From Butyrivibrio sp. VCB2006 (GTDB taxonomy: Bacteria > Bacillota > Clostridia > Lachnospirales > Lachnospiraceae): a DNA stretch of 64,000 bases. Of the stretch, positions 16,714 through 25,449 are shown piece after piece. The stretch is taken from NCBI RefSeq assembly GCF_000420945.1, contig NZ_ATVX01000013.1:1-64000 (forward strand). The letters run 5' to 3'. A program made the position numbers and the translations under genes. How positions within the stretch are numbered: the stretch's first letter is position 1; each line of letters starts with the position of its first letter. Under the pieces are notes generated by a model. That model did not search any database, was not told the origin of the DNA, and worked only from the letters and a program-made list of their open reading frames with translations.

Positions 16714-18331
16714 ATCGGAAGCGAAGCGAGCGGAGAGGTATAGGAATCTTCTCCGACATGGTAAGAAAGATAATTCCATGACAGAAGCTGAAATAAAGCA
16801 TTCCGAAAAGCTGAGAAAGCAGTCGCAGAAGAAAGCCCGTGCAGAAGTAACGGCAGCCGGTGTGACATCAGCTGTGGTTCACGACAAGGTTGAAGAGCAT
16901 CAGGATGATAACGTGGGTGCTCAGGCTCTTAACAGAGGTACACAGCTTGCTGAAGATGCCTATAGAGAAGCCCAGGAACTGCACAGAAGTCGCAAGAATA
17001 AATCCAGTAATGAAAAAGCTGCAGCTGATCAGGCTGAAGTTGAGGTAAAGGGAGCCGAAGGAGAAGTTTCTTCTGGCTCCAATCCTTATACTTCAAAACT
17101 TCGTGACAGTCCGAGAAAAGCAGAAGCTGAACCAACTAAAAAACAACAGCAAAAAAGACAGGGAGAGGTATACAGAAAATCTCATGGCGGAACCAAGGCA
17201 GGTGAGAAAGCAGGAAAAGAAACGGCCAAAGAAGCAAAGGATTTCACAGAAAAGATAGCTGAATTTGTTGCTGAACATGGCAAGGCAGTGTTGGTGGTTC
17301 TTCTTGTTCTTCTTCTGATTCTGCTGATTATGTCTGTAATGTCGTCGTGTTCTATGTGCTTTGAAGGGCTTGGAAATATCACAATCGGAACATCATATGT
17401 GGCGGAAGATTCTGATATAAAGCAGGTTGAGCAGGACTACAAAGATCTAGAAGATGATATCAGAGATCAGATAAGTCACATCGAAAGAGATTATCCCGGA
17501 TATGATGAGTACAACTACGAGCTTGATGAGATTGGGCATAACCCGTGGCTCTTAGCAGCAATTCTGACTGTGGTTTATGAGGACTACAAGAGAGATGAAG
17601 TCCAGGAGTATCTGAAAGAGCTTTTGGAAAAACAGTATGAGCTGGAACTTGAGGAAGAGATTGAAACAAGGACTAGAACAGAAACTGTCGAAGAGGAAGT
17701 TGACGGAGAAATTGTTGAGACAGAGGTGGAAGTTGAGTATGAATACTATATTCTCAACGTCACACTTACCAACAAGACTCTTGAAGTAGTAGCTCAGGAA
17801 TTGGAAATCTCAGATGATGACATGCTCAGGATGTGGGTTATTTTCGATTGTAAAGGAAATAAGCCATATCTTTTCGATGACATCTATTCCAATCCAACAG
17901 AAGGCGATTATGGTGATTACCGGGTTCCCGGAGAATTTCTCACAGATGAGCAGTTTGGAAGAATGCTTCATGAAGCAGAAAAACATCTGAATAAACCGTA
18001 TGTCTGGGGAGGCTATGATCCAGACACAGGCTTTGACTGCTCTGGATTTGTCAGCTGGGTTATCAATCATTGTGGAAATGGCTGGAATGTTGGAAGACAG
18101 ACTGCCAATGGACTTAAGAATATCACAGCAAGGATAAGTGAATCAGAAGTAAAGCCAGGAGATCTTATATTCTTCAAAGGAACCTATGCAACAAGCGGAG
18201 CCAGCCATGTGGGAATCGTAGTCGATCCTGTAAACAAAATCATGATCCATGCAGGAAATCCGATTAAGTATGCTTCCTACGACACCAGCTACTTCAGATC
18301 ACATTTTTACTGTTATGGACGTATCAATTAA
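16700..18331 (+). CDS. Membrane-anchored NlpC/P60 cell-wall hydrolase (VirB1/CD1107-like)
   Basis: A 543-residue protein with a highly charged cytoplasmic N-terminus and one membrane helix (about residues 196-218). An acidic extracellular stalk follows, then a C-terminal NlpC/P60 domain. The catalytic Cys is in GFDCSGFVSW (Cys447) and His in ASHVGIVV (His503). It should cut peptidoglycan peptides to open the wall for the mating channel. It overlaps the virB4 stop by 14 bases, and GGAGG lies within virB4. Confidence 0.92.
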   Translation: MSQLKSEAKRAERYRNLLRHGKKDNSMTEAEIKHSEKLRKQSQKKARAEVTAAGVTSAVVHDKVEEHQDDNVGAQALNRGTQLAEDAYREAQELHRSRKNKSSNEKAAADQAEVEVKGAEGEVSSGSNPYTSKLRDSPRKAEAEPTKKQQQKRQGEVYRKSHGGTKAGEKAGKETAKEAKDFTEKIAEFVAEHGKAVLVVLLVLLLILLIMSVMSSCSMCFEGLGNITIGTSYVAEDSDIKQVEQDYKDLEDDIRDQISHIERDYPGYDEYNYELDEIGHNPWLLAAILTVVYEDYKRDEVQEYLKELLEKQYELELEEEIETRTRTETVEEEVDGEIVETEVEVEYEYYILNVTLTNKTLEVVAQELEISDDDMLRMWVIFDCKGNKPYLFDDIYSNPTEGDYGDYRVPGEFLTDEQFGRMLHEAEKHLNKPYVWGGYDPDTGFDCSGFVSWVINHCGNGWNVGRQTANGLKNITARISESEVKPGDLIFFKGTYATSGASHVGIVVDPVNKIMIHAGNPIKYASYDTSYFRSHFYCYGRIN

Positions 18332-18345
18332 GAAAGGGGAAAGGC

Positions 18346-18654
18346 ATGTTTGAGAGATTAGAGAAATACAGGGAAGAACTTGCCCGAGCAAAGGCCAGGC
18401 GTGCAGATCTTGACGCCAAGATAAAGGAACTTGAGCGTAAATGCAAGGAAGAGGAAAATGCCCAGATCCATGGAATGGTACACGCCATGAACATGACACC
18501 TGAGCAGCTGCAGCAGCTTTTGGCAAGGGCTGCGTCAGGAAAACTCTTCGAAGATGAGGAAAAAGATATTTCTATCGGAGAGACCAAAGAAGATGAGAGA
18601 GATGATTTTGACGAAGAATTGATGGAGGAGCTAAACGATGAAGAGAAGGATTAA
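18346..18654 (+). CDS. DUF4315 family protein
   Basis: A 102-residue highly charged helical protein. The N-terminal coiled coil ([20 protein letters not shown]) is followed by [18 protein letters not shown] and an acidic tail, as in DUF4315 proteins of CTn-type elements. Role unknown; always found beside the NlpC/P60 hydrolase and DUF4366 protein. AGAAAGGGG lies upstream; the end overlaps the next gene by 17 bases. Confidence 0.85.
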   Translation: MFERLEKYREELARAKARRADLDAKIKELERKCKEEENAQIHGMVHAMNMTPEQLQQLLARAASGKLFEDEEKDISIGETKEDERDDFDEELMEELNDEEKD

Positions 18655-19405
18655 GCTTAGAGCTGCAATAGCGGCAATGGGGGTGATGACGTTCTTTATA
18701 GGTGCTACACCTGTAACTGCATTTGCCCAGACCAAGGAAGCAAAATGTATCTGCGAGGATAAGTGCACAGAAGACTGTGTTAATGAGGAGTGTGAAGTAT
18801 GCTCCTATGATTACACTTACTGCGAGGGAAAAGAGAAAGTGATAGAGGAACACTGGGGACCGCTTACTCCGGATGGAAATCTTGAACTGGTTGATGATTA
18901 CGGAAGTCTCGAAGCTGGTGGGAAGCAGTTTATCACTGTAGTGACCAAAGCAGGGAATTATTTCTATATCATCATTGACCGTGATGACAACGGGACAGAA
19001 AATGTTCATTTCCTGAATCTTGTTGATGAATCAGATCTTCTAAGTCTTATGGATGATGAGGAAGCTAAGGCGTATATCGAATCAATGCAGGAAAAGAAAG
19101 AACCTGAACCTGTGGTAGAGGAACCTGTGACTCCTGAGCCTCCAAAGGAAGAGGTGGAAAAGGAAAAGCCAAAGGCCGACGTTAATCTGATTATGACAAT
19201 CGTGCTGATAGCTGCCATTGCGGGAATTGGCGGATACCTTTATATGACGTCCAAGAAGATTAAGCCTAAGCAGGAGAGCGATTATGATCCCGATGCAGAT
19301 TATTTTGAGGATGAAGATGACGATGAAGACGATTATATGACAGAGGCAGACAAGGAAGATTCCGGCGATAAGTCTTTTTCAGAAGAAAGTGAGGATGAAT
19401 CATGA
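18638..19405 (+). CDS. DUF4366 family membrane-anchored protein (CD1107-like)
   Basis: A 255-residue exported protein. A signal peptide (about residues 1-30) is followed by a Cys-rich segment ([19 protein letters not shown]), then the DUF4366 core with [21 protein letters not shown] Pro/Glu-rich linker, a membrane helix (about 187-206) and a very acidic cytoplasmic tail complete it. It likely sits at the outer face of the mating apparatus. The dense Cys cluster after the signal peptide is notable for an exported protein. It overlaps both neighbours. Confidence 0.85.
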   Translation: MKRRIKLRAAIAAMGVMTFFIGATPVTAFAQTKEAKCICEDKCTEDCVNEECEVCSYDYTYCEGKEKVIEEHWGPLTPDGNLELVDDYGSLEAGGKQFITVVTKAGNYFYIIIDRDDNGTENVHFLNLVDESDLLSLMDDEEAKAYIESMQEKKEPEPVVEEPVTPEPPKEEVEKEKPKADVNLIMTIVLIAAIAGIGGYLYMTSKKIKPKQESDYDPDADYFEDEDDDEDDYMTEADKEDSGDKSFSEESEDES

Positions 19406-19692
19406 GCGAGATTAAGAAGTGGGATGATGTCAGAGGAGTAGCTGTAGACGAAAAAGAAAAGGACGAGTCCAGTGATCCTGTAAAGCTTAAGAGCCACACA
19501 AGAACCATGGAGGATATGGTTGAGCAGAATGATAACCAGCTTGATGGTATTATCAACAATCTTCCTGAAGAGACGGTTGCTGAAAAGGAAGAGAGGACCT
19601 CCGTAAGAAATAAGCTCAAGGACATGATTCTTGAGGATATGGAGGAAAAGAGAAAGCTCCGTGAGCTCTGCCCTGTATGTGAAAGGGCATGA
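19402..19692 (+). CDS. Small hypothetical conjugation-cluster protein
   Basis: A 96-residue charged protein overlapping the DUF4366 gene by 4 bases (ATGA). It ends in a CxxC motif (LCPVCERA). No named family is certain, though proteins of this size and position occur in many CTn-type clusters. It probably works with the mobilisation proteins that follow. Confidence 0.6.
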   Translation: MSEIKKWDDVRGVAVDEKEKDESSDPVKLKSHTRTMEDMVEQNDNQLDGIINNLPEETVAEKEERTSVRNKLKDMILEDMEEKRKLRELCPVCERA

Positions 19693-19693
19693 T

Positions 19694-20026
19694 ATGGTTC
19701 AGAGGACCGTTCGGATTCTTTTAAGACTTACACCTTCGGAAGAGCAGCGTATTAGACAGAAGATGCAGCAGGTGGGCATCAGATGTCGCGCTGCTTATAT
19801 CCGGAAGATGGCAATTGATGGTTACTGCATTCATCTGGATATCAAAGATCTCAAGAGAGTTAGTTTCCTTCTTTCCAACATGGCAAACAATCTGAATCAG
19901 TATGCTAAGCAAGCTAATACCACGGGAGCAGTTTACAAAAAAGATATCGATGACTTAAAGCAGAGACAGGAAGAAATTCTGGCGGTGATGAAAGAGATCC
20001 TCCGCAAACTTGAAAAACTTCAGTAA
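19694..20026 (+). CDS. mobC: MobC-like relaxosome protein
   Basis: A 110-residue DNA-binding protein. RILLRLTPSEEQRIRQKMQQ with the following GIRCRAAYIRKMAIDG is the ribbon-helix-helix start of MobC-type proteins. ISFLLSNMANNLNQYAKQAN-like sequence follows (here VSFLLSNMANNLNQYAKQAN), then a coiled coil. MobC melts or bends oriT to help the relaxase. An in-frame ATG at 19631 lies inside the upstream gene, and the start chosen has AAAGGG upstream. Confidence 0.88.
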   Translation: MVQRTVRILLRLTPSEEQRIRQKMQQVGIRCRAAYIRKMAIDGYCIHLDIKDLKRVSFLLSNMANNLNQYAKQANTTGAVYKKDIDDLKQRQEEILAVMKEILRKLEKLQ

Positions 20027-20085
20027 GTAAAAGTATCATTTTTATAGGAGTATTGTTTTGTTGACACCAGCGAAGGAGGCTTACG

Positions 20086-20370
20086 ATGATTACCAGATTA
20101 TTACTTCGGATGATTATGATACCTGTGTTTTGTGTACTTGCTCTTGTAAGTGTGTTTCTTAAGGCAATCGAGAAAGTCAGCTCTTGGGCTTTGGTCATCT
20201 TTTGGCTTGTCATGGTAGTTGCTGCTGTGTTCATTATTATGGAAAAGCAGTATTGGCAGCTTGCCATAGTTGGCATATCGGTTGCAGGCAGTTTTGCAAT
20301 AATGTTTGCTGTTGTATGGATTGAAACTGCTGTAGGAGATCTTGGAGAGCTCCTTAGAAGTAAGATCTGA
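20086..20370 (+). CDS. CD1845 family small membrane protein
   Basis: A 94-residue protein with three hydrophobic helices and a short polar end (ETAVGDLGELLRSKI), matching the CD1845 family found between mobC and relaxase in CTn-type ICEs. Function unknown. GAAGGAGG lies upstream of the ATG. Confidence 0.8.
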   Translation: MITRLLLRMIMIPVFCVLALVSVFLKAIEKVSSWALVIFWLVMVVAAVFIIMEKQYWQLAIVGISVAGSFAIMFAVVWIETAVGDLGELLRSKI

Positions 20371-20396
20371 GAGAAATAGCATGCAATGAGAATTGT

Positions 20397-20436
20397 GGGA
20401 GTTATCAGAAATGGTAACTCCCTATTTTCTTGGAAT
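20397..20436 (+). terminator. Terminator-like hairpin upstream of the relaxase gene
   Basis: gggagtta (20397-20404) pairs perfectly with taactccc (20415-20422), followed by tattttcttgg. It lies 26 bases before the relaxase start and could limit relaxase synthesis by attenuation. Confidence 0.55.
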
Positions 20437-20461
20437 TTTTAGGTAGTAAATGGAGGAGATT

Positions 20462-21895
20462 ATGGCTGCGACAAAACTTATCACAATGCATCAGAACAAA
20501 GGATTGTCTGTCCTCGATAGTATTGCCAACAGAATTGATTATGCTGAGAATGATGATAAAACTGAGAACGGCCAATTTATCACTTCCTATGAATGTAATC
20601 CCAAAACTGCTGCGGAAGAATTTGCCCTTTCCAAGAAGGAGTACTTCAGGATAACCGGGAGAAAGATACAAGGAGATATTCTTGCTTATCAGATAAGACA
20701 AAGTTTTAAGCCTGGGGAAGTTACTCCGGAACAGGCAAATGCCATTGGCTATGAAACTGCTATGCGCTTCACAAAAGGCAATCATGCATTTGTTGTGGCT
20801 ACGCATACGGACAGAGAGCATATTCACAATCACATCATTTATAACTCTACCGCCTTGGACTGTACCCATAAGTTCAAGGATTTCTTTTTAGTTGGGATTG
20901 CACTGCAAAAGCTCAGTGATGAAATCTGCTTAGAACACGGATTGTCAGTAATTAAGCCCAGGAGTTATTCAGAAAGATCAAAAAGAACTGAATTCCCCTG
21001 GAAGAAAACCAAGAGAGCGACTGTATGTGAGGATATTGATAAAGCACTTTATCAGAATCCTTCAAGTTTTGCAGATCTCTTAAAGGTGCTGCATGAGATG
21101 GGCTATGATATCAAGCCCGGAGCTAATCCATCGATCAGGGGGAAAGACCAAAAGCGGTTTGTTAGGTTTAGGTCTCTTGGCCCAGGATATACAGTAGAGG
21201 ATCTTGAGAAAACTATTGCCGGAGAATCTCAGATTGATGGTAGAACTTCAAAGTGGAAAGAAAAAGAAACTCAGAGACAGAGCACTTCTTCTGATTACAG
21301 GAAAAGAGATTTTGATCTTCTTGTGAATATCGAGGAAAAGCTTCGACAGGGGAAAGGCCCCGGGTATGAAAGATGGGCAAAGATATTCAACCTGAAGCAG
21401 ATGTCACAGGCTCTTTTGTTCCTTCAGGAAAATGATGTTCGTGATTATGAGACCTTGGCTGAAAAAGCAGATTCATCCAGCAGGCTGTTTAACGAATTAT
21501 CACAGCAGATAAAGGTCAAAGAAGCAAGACTCTCTCAGATTGCAGAAATGCGAAAACACATCTATGGCTTTGCCAAGACAAAAGAGGTTTATGAAGGCTA
21601 CAAGAAATCAGGTTACAGCAAAAAGTATTTTGAGAAGTACAGGGAAGAAATCACAATTCACAAGGCAGCTAAGGAAGCTTTTTCAAAATATCCCAAGGAG
21701 AAGATTCCCAAGATGAAGGAACTGAATGCTGAATACAGTGAGGTGCTTTCTGAGAAAAGAAGACTATATCAGGAATACCAAAATGCCAAAAAAGAGATGA
21801 AGGACTACGTTATTGCCAAGAAGAATATCGATGCTCTACTTGGTGATGATCTTAAGAATTCCCCGCAGAGGGATGAACAAGCTCCAACGAAGTAG
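20462..21895 (+). CDS. HUH-family relaxase (mobilisation nuclease)
   Basis: A 477-residue transesterase that nicks oriT and pilots the strand into the recipient. The metal-binding motif is HTDREHIHNH, giving His120-x-His122-x-His124 after the ATG chosen here (GGAGGAG directly upstream). The N-terminal ~230 residues form the relaxase domain, with Tyr candidates in YFRITGR and DSIANRIDYA. The C-terminal half is a long coiled coil. The gene lies between MobC/CD1845 and the inverted-repeat cluster proposed as oriT. Confidence 0.9.
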   Translation: MAATKLITMHQNKGLSVLDSIANRIDYAENDDKTENGQFITSYECNPKTAAEEFALSKKEYFRITGRKIQGDILAYQIRQSFKPGEVTPEQANAIGYETAMRFTKGNHAFVVATHTDREHIHNHIIYNSTALDCTHKFKDFFLVGIALQKLSDEICLEHGLSVIKPRSYSERSKRTEFPWKKTKRATVCEDIDKALYQNPSSFADLLKVLHEMGYDIKPGANPSIRGKDQKRFVRFRSLGPGYTVEDLEKTIAGESQIDGRTSKWKEKETQRQSTSSDYRKRDFDLLVNIEEKLRQGKGPGYERWAKIFNLKQMSQALLFLQENDVRDYETLAEKADSSSRLFNELSQQIKVKEARLSQIAEMRKHIYGFAKTKEVYEGYKKSGYSKKYFEKYREEITIHKAAKEAFSKYPKEKIPKMKELNAEYSEVLSEKRRLYQEYQNAKKEMKDYVIAKKNIDALLGDDLKNSPQRDEQAPTK

Positions 21896-21904
21896 GAGCG
21901 ACGC

Positions 21905-22026
21905 CTGAGTTTGAAAAACTCAGAAATGGGGTTTGGGGCTTTGTCCCCAACAAGCACGGCAAGGACTAGAGATATCTCTAGTCACTGCTTGCCACTTAGC
22001 GAATGTGGCAAGCAAAAAGCTTTTTT
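21905..22026. other. Inverted-repeat cluster, candidate oriT (or single-strand origin)
   Basis: Four stems lie in 110 bases: ctgagttt/aaactcag (21905-21923), ttgggg/ccccaa (21933-21950), a perfect 20-base palindrome (gactagagat and its complement, 21964-21983), and 10-base arms tgcttgccac/gtggcaagca (21986-22014). A run of T follows. The position between relaxase and SSB genes fits an origin of transfer; a lagging-strand origin is the main alternative. The nick site is not identified. Confidence 0.55.
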
Positions 22027-22043
22027 GAAGGGAGGATTTAAGT

Positions 22044-22418
22044 ATGAACAAGGTAATAATCATGGGGAGGCTCACAAAGGATCCTGATGTGAGGCCGGCA
22101 ACAGATGAGAATTCCACAGCCTTTGCAAAGTACACTTTGGCTGTGGACAGGAGAGTTAAGAAAGACAGTGATCAGGCAGCAGACTTCATCAACTGCACAG
22201 TATTTGGCAAAGGAGCAGAGTTTGCTGAGAAATACCTGACAAAGGGCATAAAGATCATTGTCACTGGTAGGATTCAGACCGGAAGCTATACCAACAAGGA
22301 GGGCCAGAAGGTCTACACCACAGATGTAATAGTGGAAGACCAGGAGTTTGCAGAGAGCAAAAAGGCAGCAGGCTCTGATGCAGTTCCGGAGATTGATGAG
22401 GAAATGCCTTTTCACTAA
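22044..22418 (+). CDS. ssb: Single-stranded DNA-binding protein
   Basis: A 124-residue OB-fold protein starting MNKVIIMGRLTKDPDVRP, with FINCTVFGKGAEFAEKYLTK and IIVTGRIQTGSY typical of bacterial SSB. It ends IDEEMPFH rather than the usual DDDIPF tail but keeps the acidic-Pro-Phe tip that recruits partners. It should coat the transferred strand in the recipient. GGGAGG lies upstream. Confidence 0.93.
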   Translation: MNKVIIMGRLTKDPDVRPATDENSTAFAKYTLAVDRRVKKDSDQAADFINCTVFGKGAEFAEKYLTKGIKIIVTGRIQTGSYTNKEGQKVYTTDVIVEDQEFAESKKAAGSDAVPEIDEEMPFH

Positions 22419-22433
22419 AAGGGGGATTAGAGA

Positions 22434-23363
22434 ATGTATGACAAATCAGTAGCAGTACCTTTTAAGATTGATGAAGTCTCAGAGAAACGTGATAATTGGA
22501 TGTCTGATATGACACCTGATAAGTATGCTGCTGTTCTTGATTCCATGGCAAAGTTCAAAAACTACAGTGTGAACAATGCAGCGCTTATTGCGATGCAGAG
22601 ACCGGATGCAACATTCATTGCCAGCTTCGATGACTGGAAAGAGAAATTTGGTAGAAGCATCAACAAGGGCTCCAAGGGAATTGATTTCATTAAGCCTGTG
22701 AAGGTTAAGAAGATGGTTGAGGTTCCGGGGGAGAGCGGTACGCTGGATTCGCCTGCAGTGGTGGAGAAAGAATTCACCAACTTTAAGGTAATTTCCATGT
22801 TTGATGTCAGTGATACTCATGGAAAACAGCTTCCGTCATTTATTACAGATGAACTCGATAAGTCGGTTGATGATGTGGCACGCTTTAAGCAGGCCTTCGA
22901 GATAATGACAGGTGTTCCTTGTGAATATGATGACATCAAGGATGCTGTCATGAATATGGCAAAGGACAAAGTCACAAGTGACCTGGAGAAGTATTCCGTG
23001 GCATATATCATCTGTAAACATTATGGAGTTGGTACGGCAGAGTTCAGCTTTGATAACGCTACAGATCAGATGAAGGGAGAACTGAAAAACATCAGAAGTT
23101 CCCTGAACAGAATCAGCAAGGCAGCTTATGAGATCATCAGTAATGTTGATGAGAAAATCCAGGGTATTAAGGCGGCAGAGAAAGGCGAAACAGAGAAAGC
23201 ATCAGAGGATACTCCTTTTAAGGATGAAGATACGGTTAAGCCAAGAGACGTTAAGTCCTTGAAGGAATCTATTCTGGAGAAGCTCAAAGGTAACAAGGAT
23301 AATGTCGGTGATAGATACAAGCACGAAATCAAGATCACAGGCAGGAACGATATGGCTATTTGA
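22434..23363 (+). CDS. ArdC N-terminal (ssDNA-binding antirestriction-like) protein
   Basis: A 309-residue protein whose N-terminus matches the ArdC/LtrC-type ssDNA-binding domain: YSVNNAALIAMQRPDATFIA, then DDWKEKFGRSINKGSKGIDF. ArdC proteins protect incoming single strands from restriction. The C-terminal metallopeptidase HExxH seen in full-length ArdC is absent, so only ssDNA binding is supported. It follows ssb after 15 bases with GGGGG upstream. In an element carrying several restriction genes an antirestriction partner makes sense, but that is inference. Confidence 0.78.
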   Translation: MYDKSVAVPFKIDEVSEKRDNWMSDMTPDKYAAVLDSMAKFKNYSVNNAALIAMQRPDATFIASFDDWKEKFGRSINKGSKGIDFIKPVKVKKMVEVPGESGTLDSPAVVEKEFTNFKVISMFDVSDTHGKQLPSFITDELDKSVDDVARFKQAFEIMTGVPCEYDDIKDAVMNMAKDKVTSDLEKYSVAYIICKHYGVGTAEFSFDNATDQMKGELKNIRSSLNRISKAAYEIISNVDEKIQGIKAAEKGETEKASEDTPFKDEDTVKPRDVKSLKESILEKLKGNKDNVGDRYKHEIKITGRNDMAI

Positions 23364-23366
23364 GGA

Positions 23367-23397
23367 TTGGGGCAGCTTCGGCTGCCCCAGTTTTTTC
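23367..23397 (+). terminator. Strong intrinsic terminator closing the transfer operon
   Basis: ggggcagc/gctgcccc with a TTCG loop (23369-23388), then agttttttc. Near-ideal terminator immediately after the ArdC-like gene. Confidence 0.92.
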
Positions 23398-23496
23398 TTT
23401 ATACTTATGTTTTGGAACCTCAAAAATTGGCATAATTGGTTTACTTGTGAGGAGATGATAGGCTAAAGTTAAATATGTGTAGAGGAGACTTGTGCT

Positions 23497-23694
23497 ATGA
23501 AAGATAGTGAAAGAAAGGCTAGAAGAGATTCGATTCTTGAATATATTAAGAAGTATCCACCATATAAAAACCAAGCAGATTTGGGAATTGATATTAGAGC
23601 GTTATGCCGATATGCTGATGAACATGGTAAGGCTCCTGCGGACCTTACACCTGAAGAGGTAGAACGCTTTAATACTAATATAACAAGAGAGTAA
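23497..23694 (+). CDS. Small hypothetical protein
   Basis: A 65-residue charged protein (KDSERKARRDSILEYIKKYP at the start, Pro-Pro-Tyr in the middle). It has no recognised family. AGAGGAG lies upstream and a terminator-like stem (gggagc/gctctc, 23705-23726, then attttttat) downstream, so it looks like a real monocistronic gene. Confidence 0.5.
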   Translation: MKDSERKARRDSILEYIKKYPPYKNQADLGIDIRALCRYADEHGKAPADLTPEEVERFNTNITRE

Positions 23695-23907
23695 TTTTTA
23701 GACTGGGAGCGGTTTTGCACTGCTCTCATTTTTTATGCTTCTCAAAACTCAGATTTTGTGCGGGTTGCATGGGCTAAAAAGAAAACATGGTGGTTAAGCT
23801 CAGATTTTATCTATGTTTATTAAGAGGTAATTATAGGACACGTCAAGATTTATTATTAGATCATGGAAAAGCAGATAACCTTTTGTGTAGGAAGGATGGT
23901 AGAGAAA

Positions 23908-24057
23908 ATGAGAGCATCTACAAGATATTATTTGTATACTCACCCACAACCTATAACAAAATTCGATGTGGTCATAGCAAGAATAGCATTGTTCATGGTT
24001 AAGTTTACAATCGGAATAATCATAGCTTTTGGAGTTTTGCTTGCAATAATTTTCTGA
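23908..24057 (+). CDS. Small membrane protein
   Basis: A 49-residue protein with a polar N-terminus and one C-terminal membrane helix (VKFTIGIIIAFGVLLAIIF). Three in-frame ATGs exist (23863, 23896, 23908); only the last has a usable AGGAAGG at moderate distance. It overlaps the ribosome site of the next small gene. No family recognised. Confidence 0.4.
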   Translation: MRASTRYYLYTHPQPITKFDVVIARIALFMVKFTIGIIIAFGVLLAIIF

Positions 24058-24067
24058 GGAGGTTGAT

Positions 24068-24187
24068 ATGGGGCGACTGATCTACTGGATAAAAAAATGC
24101 ATACATCGTAACAATAAGTTTTGCAAACATTTCTGCGTGACCTGTGAATTCTATGATTTCTGCAGGAGGGATGGAGAGCTGGATTAG
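24068..24187 (+). CDS. Cys-rich micro-protein
   Basis: A 39-residue reading frame with GAGGAGG 5 bases upstream of its ATG. It contains Cys at CIH, CKHFCVTC and DFC, five in all, spaced as for a metal site. The site, coupling to the previous stop codon, and composition make it a likely real gene. Function unknown. Confidence 0.5.
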   Translation: MGRLIYWIKKCIHRNNKFCKHFCVTCEFYDFCRRDGELD

Positions 24188-24245
24188 TGAAAAGAATTGT
24201 CGGGGAAGCAACAGTTGTAGTTGATCGAAAGGTATAGGTAAATCT

Positions 24246-24788
24246 ATGAAAAAGATAATTATGGTTTTGTCAACAATAGCTGCAGTCGGATTGATGGTCG
24301 GATTCTCCAGTATAACAGTCAATGCCTCTGGTTTTGATCTCAAGGCTCATTACGAAAAGATGAAGGCTAAGAGAGAACAGCAGGAAAAAGAGTTTACTGA
24401 GAAGTGGTTGGATGAACTTGAGGCTGATGGGAATCTCACCCCGGAGGCAATCAAAGCTGCTGGTAAGTATGGCGAGGGAAGAGTACCCAATCATAAATCT
24501 ACAAGCGGTAGCGGTTCAGGTAGCTATGCAGGAGGAAGTTCCGGTGCAACCACTTCAGGTAAAGGATGGGTTTATTCAGCAGACGAATTGCATGTCATTG
24601 GACTTCCTGAAGGTTCTAATGGGTATACCAAGCCAGGCTACTATGGGGATGTAGATGGAACTTATTCATCCGGCGACTCCGGTTCAGGTAAAGGATGGGT
24701 TTATTCAGCAGATGAACTTCATGTGATAGGACTTCCAGAAGGAGAGAATGGCTATACGCTTCCTGGATGGTATGGGGATATAGATTAA
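24246..24788 (+). CDS. Secreted protein with two tandem C-terminal repeats
   Basis: A 180-residue exported protein. The signal peptide is about residues 1-28 (ending VNASG), followed by a charged helix (YEKMKAKREQQEKEF) and a Gly/Ser linker. Two nearly identical ~40-residue repeats then begin GKGWVYSADELHVIGLPEG and end YGD(V/I)D. No anchor is visible, so it is probably released or wall-associated. The repeats are separated by a second Gly/Ser linker, a layout used by small binding modules. Function unknown. Confidence 0.65.
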   Translation: MKKIIMVLSTIAAVGLMVGFSSITVNASGFDLKAHYEKMKAKREQQEKEFTEKWLDELEADGNLTPEAIKAAGKYGEGRVPNHKSTSGSGSGSYAGGSSGATTSGKGWVYSADELHVIGLPEGSNGYTKPGYYGDVDGTYSSGDSGSGKGWVYSADELHVIGLPEGENGYTLPGWYGDID

Positions 24789-24864
24789 CAGATTCATAGT
24801 TGGGGCGGGGGATGATCATATATCATTTCCCGCTCTGTGCCCTTCACAGGAAGGTGGTGATCCA

Positions 24865-25098
24865 ATGTTGGCTTTTTTTGAACTCTTACTAGCAATCATC
24901 ATTGTTGCCATACGACACTATCTGAAAAACAAGAAAAAAAACCAGATTAAGATAAAAAGGTTCTTATTGAAAGTGGCAGCTACAGTGTTAGCCCTTCTGC
25001 TGACAATTACAGTATTACTACAGGAGCTGATTCAGCATCTGCTTGATAGGATCAGCAGCAAGGAAAAGAAACTGAAATTATTGGACAAGTTCGAATGA
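24865..25098 (+). CDS. Small membrane protein
   Basis: A 77-residue protein with two hydrophobic helices (about residues 2-17 and 34-52) separated by a lysine-rich loop. AGGAAGGTGG lies upstream. It may be expressed with the next gene. Unrecognised; the hydrophobic plus basic layout is compatible with a small toxin or a phage-holin-like protein, neither of which is shown. Confidence 0.5.
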   Translation: MLAFFELLLAIIIVAIRHYLKNKKKNQIKIKRFLLKVAATVLALLLTITVLLQELIQHLLDRISSKEKKLKLLDKFE

Positions 25099-25117
25099 AG
25101 AAAGAGAGGAAAAGGAT

Positions 25118-25303
25118 ATGTTCTTTGGGAAAAGAGATAAGGACGTCAGATTAACAGATAAGCAGTACAAGGATCTTACCAGCAATATGAGCAAAAAGGA
25201 ACGAAGAGAGTTTGATCGTCGCCAGGATGAGCTTCGGAGGGAAAGAGAAGAGGACAGATTGCTTGCCTGGCTGGAATTTGAAGATGAACTGGACGGTAAT
25301 TAA
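25118..25303 (+). CDS. Small charged hypothetical protein
   Basis: A 61-residue, highly charged protein (SKKERREFDRRQDELRRERE) predicted as one long helix. AGAGAGGAAAAGG lies upstream and the gene follows the membrane protein by 19 bases. No family recognised. Confidence 0.5.
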   Translation: MFFGKRDKDVRLTDKQYKDLTSNMSKKERREFDRRQDELRREREEDRLLAWLEFEDELDGN

Positions 25304-25384
25304 ACGAAATTCAGAACATCAATTCGTGATATAAAAATGCGATAAATATTCCATAAAAGTTCAGTAAGAACAGACTATTATTCA

Positions 25385-25413
25385 TTGAAAGTGTTCGCGT
25401 GAACGACTAAAAT
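25385..25413 (+). promoter_or_regulatory. Promoter of the defence-like operon, with operator-like symmetry
   Basis: TTGAAA (25385-25390), a 17-base spacer and TAAAAT (25408-25413). The spacer holds GTTC-N4-GAAC (25393-25404). A second symmetry, cgac-N12-gtcg, brackets the -10. These could bind the HTH protein encoded next or another repressor. The arm order is opposite to a LexA box. Confidence 0.6.
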
Positions 25414-25449
25414 ATAATTGTCGCTTTGTTCGCTTTTGGAGGACTTTTT

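Noticed and set aside
25393..25404. GTTC-N4-GAAC in the defence-operon promoter as a LexA box
   Set aside because: The half-site order is reversed relative to GAAC-N4-GTTC, so it is not the Bacillota SOS box.
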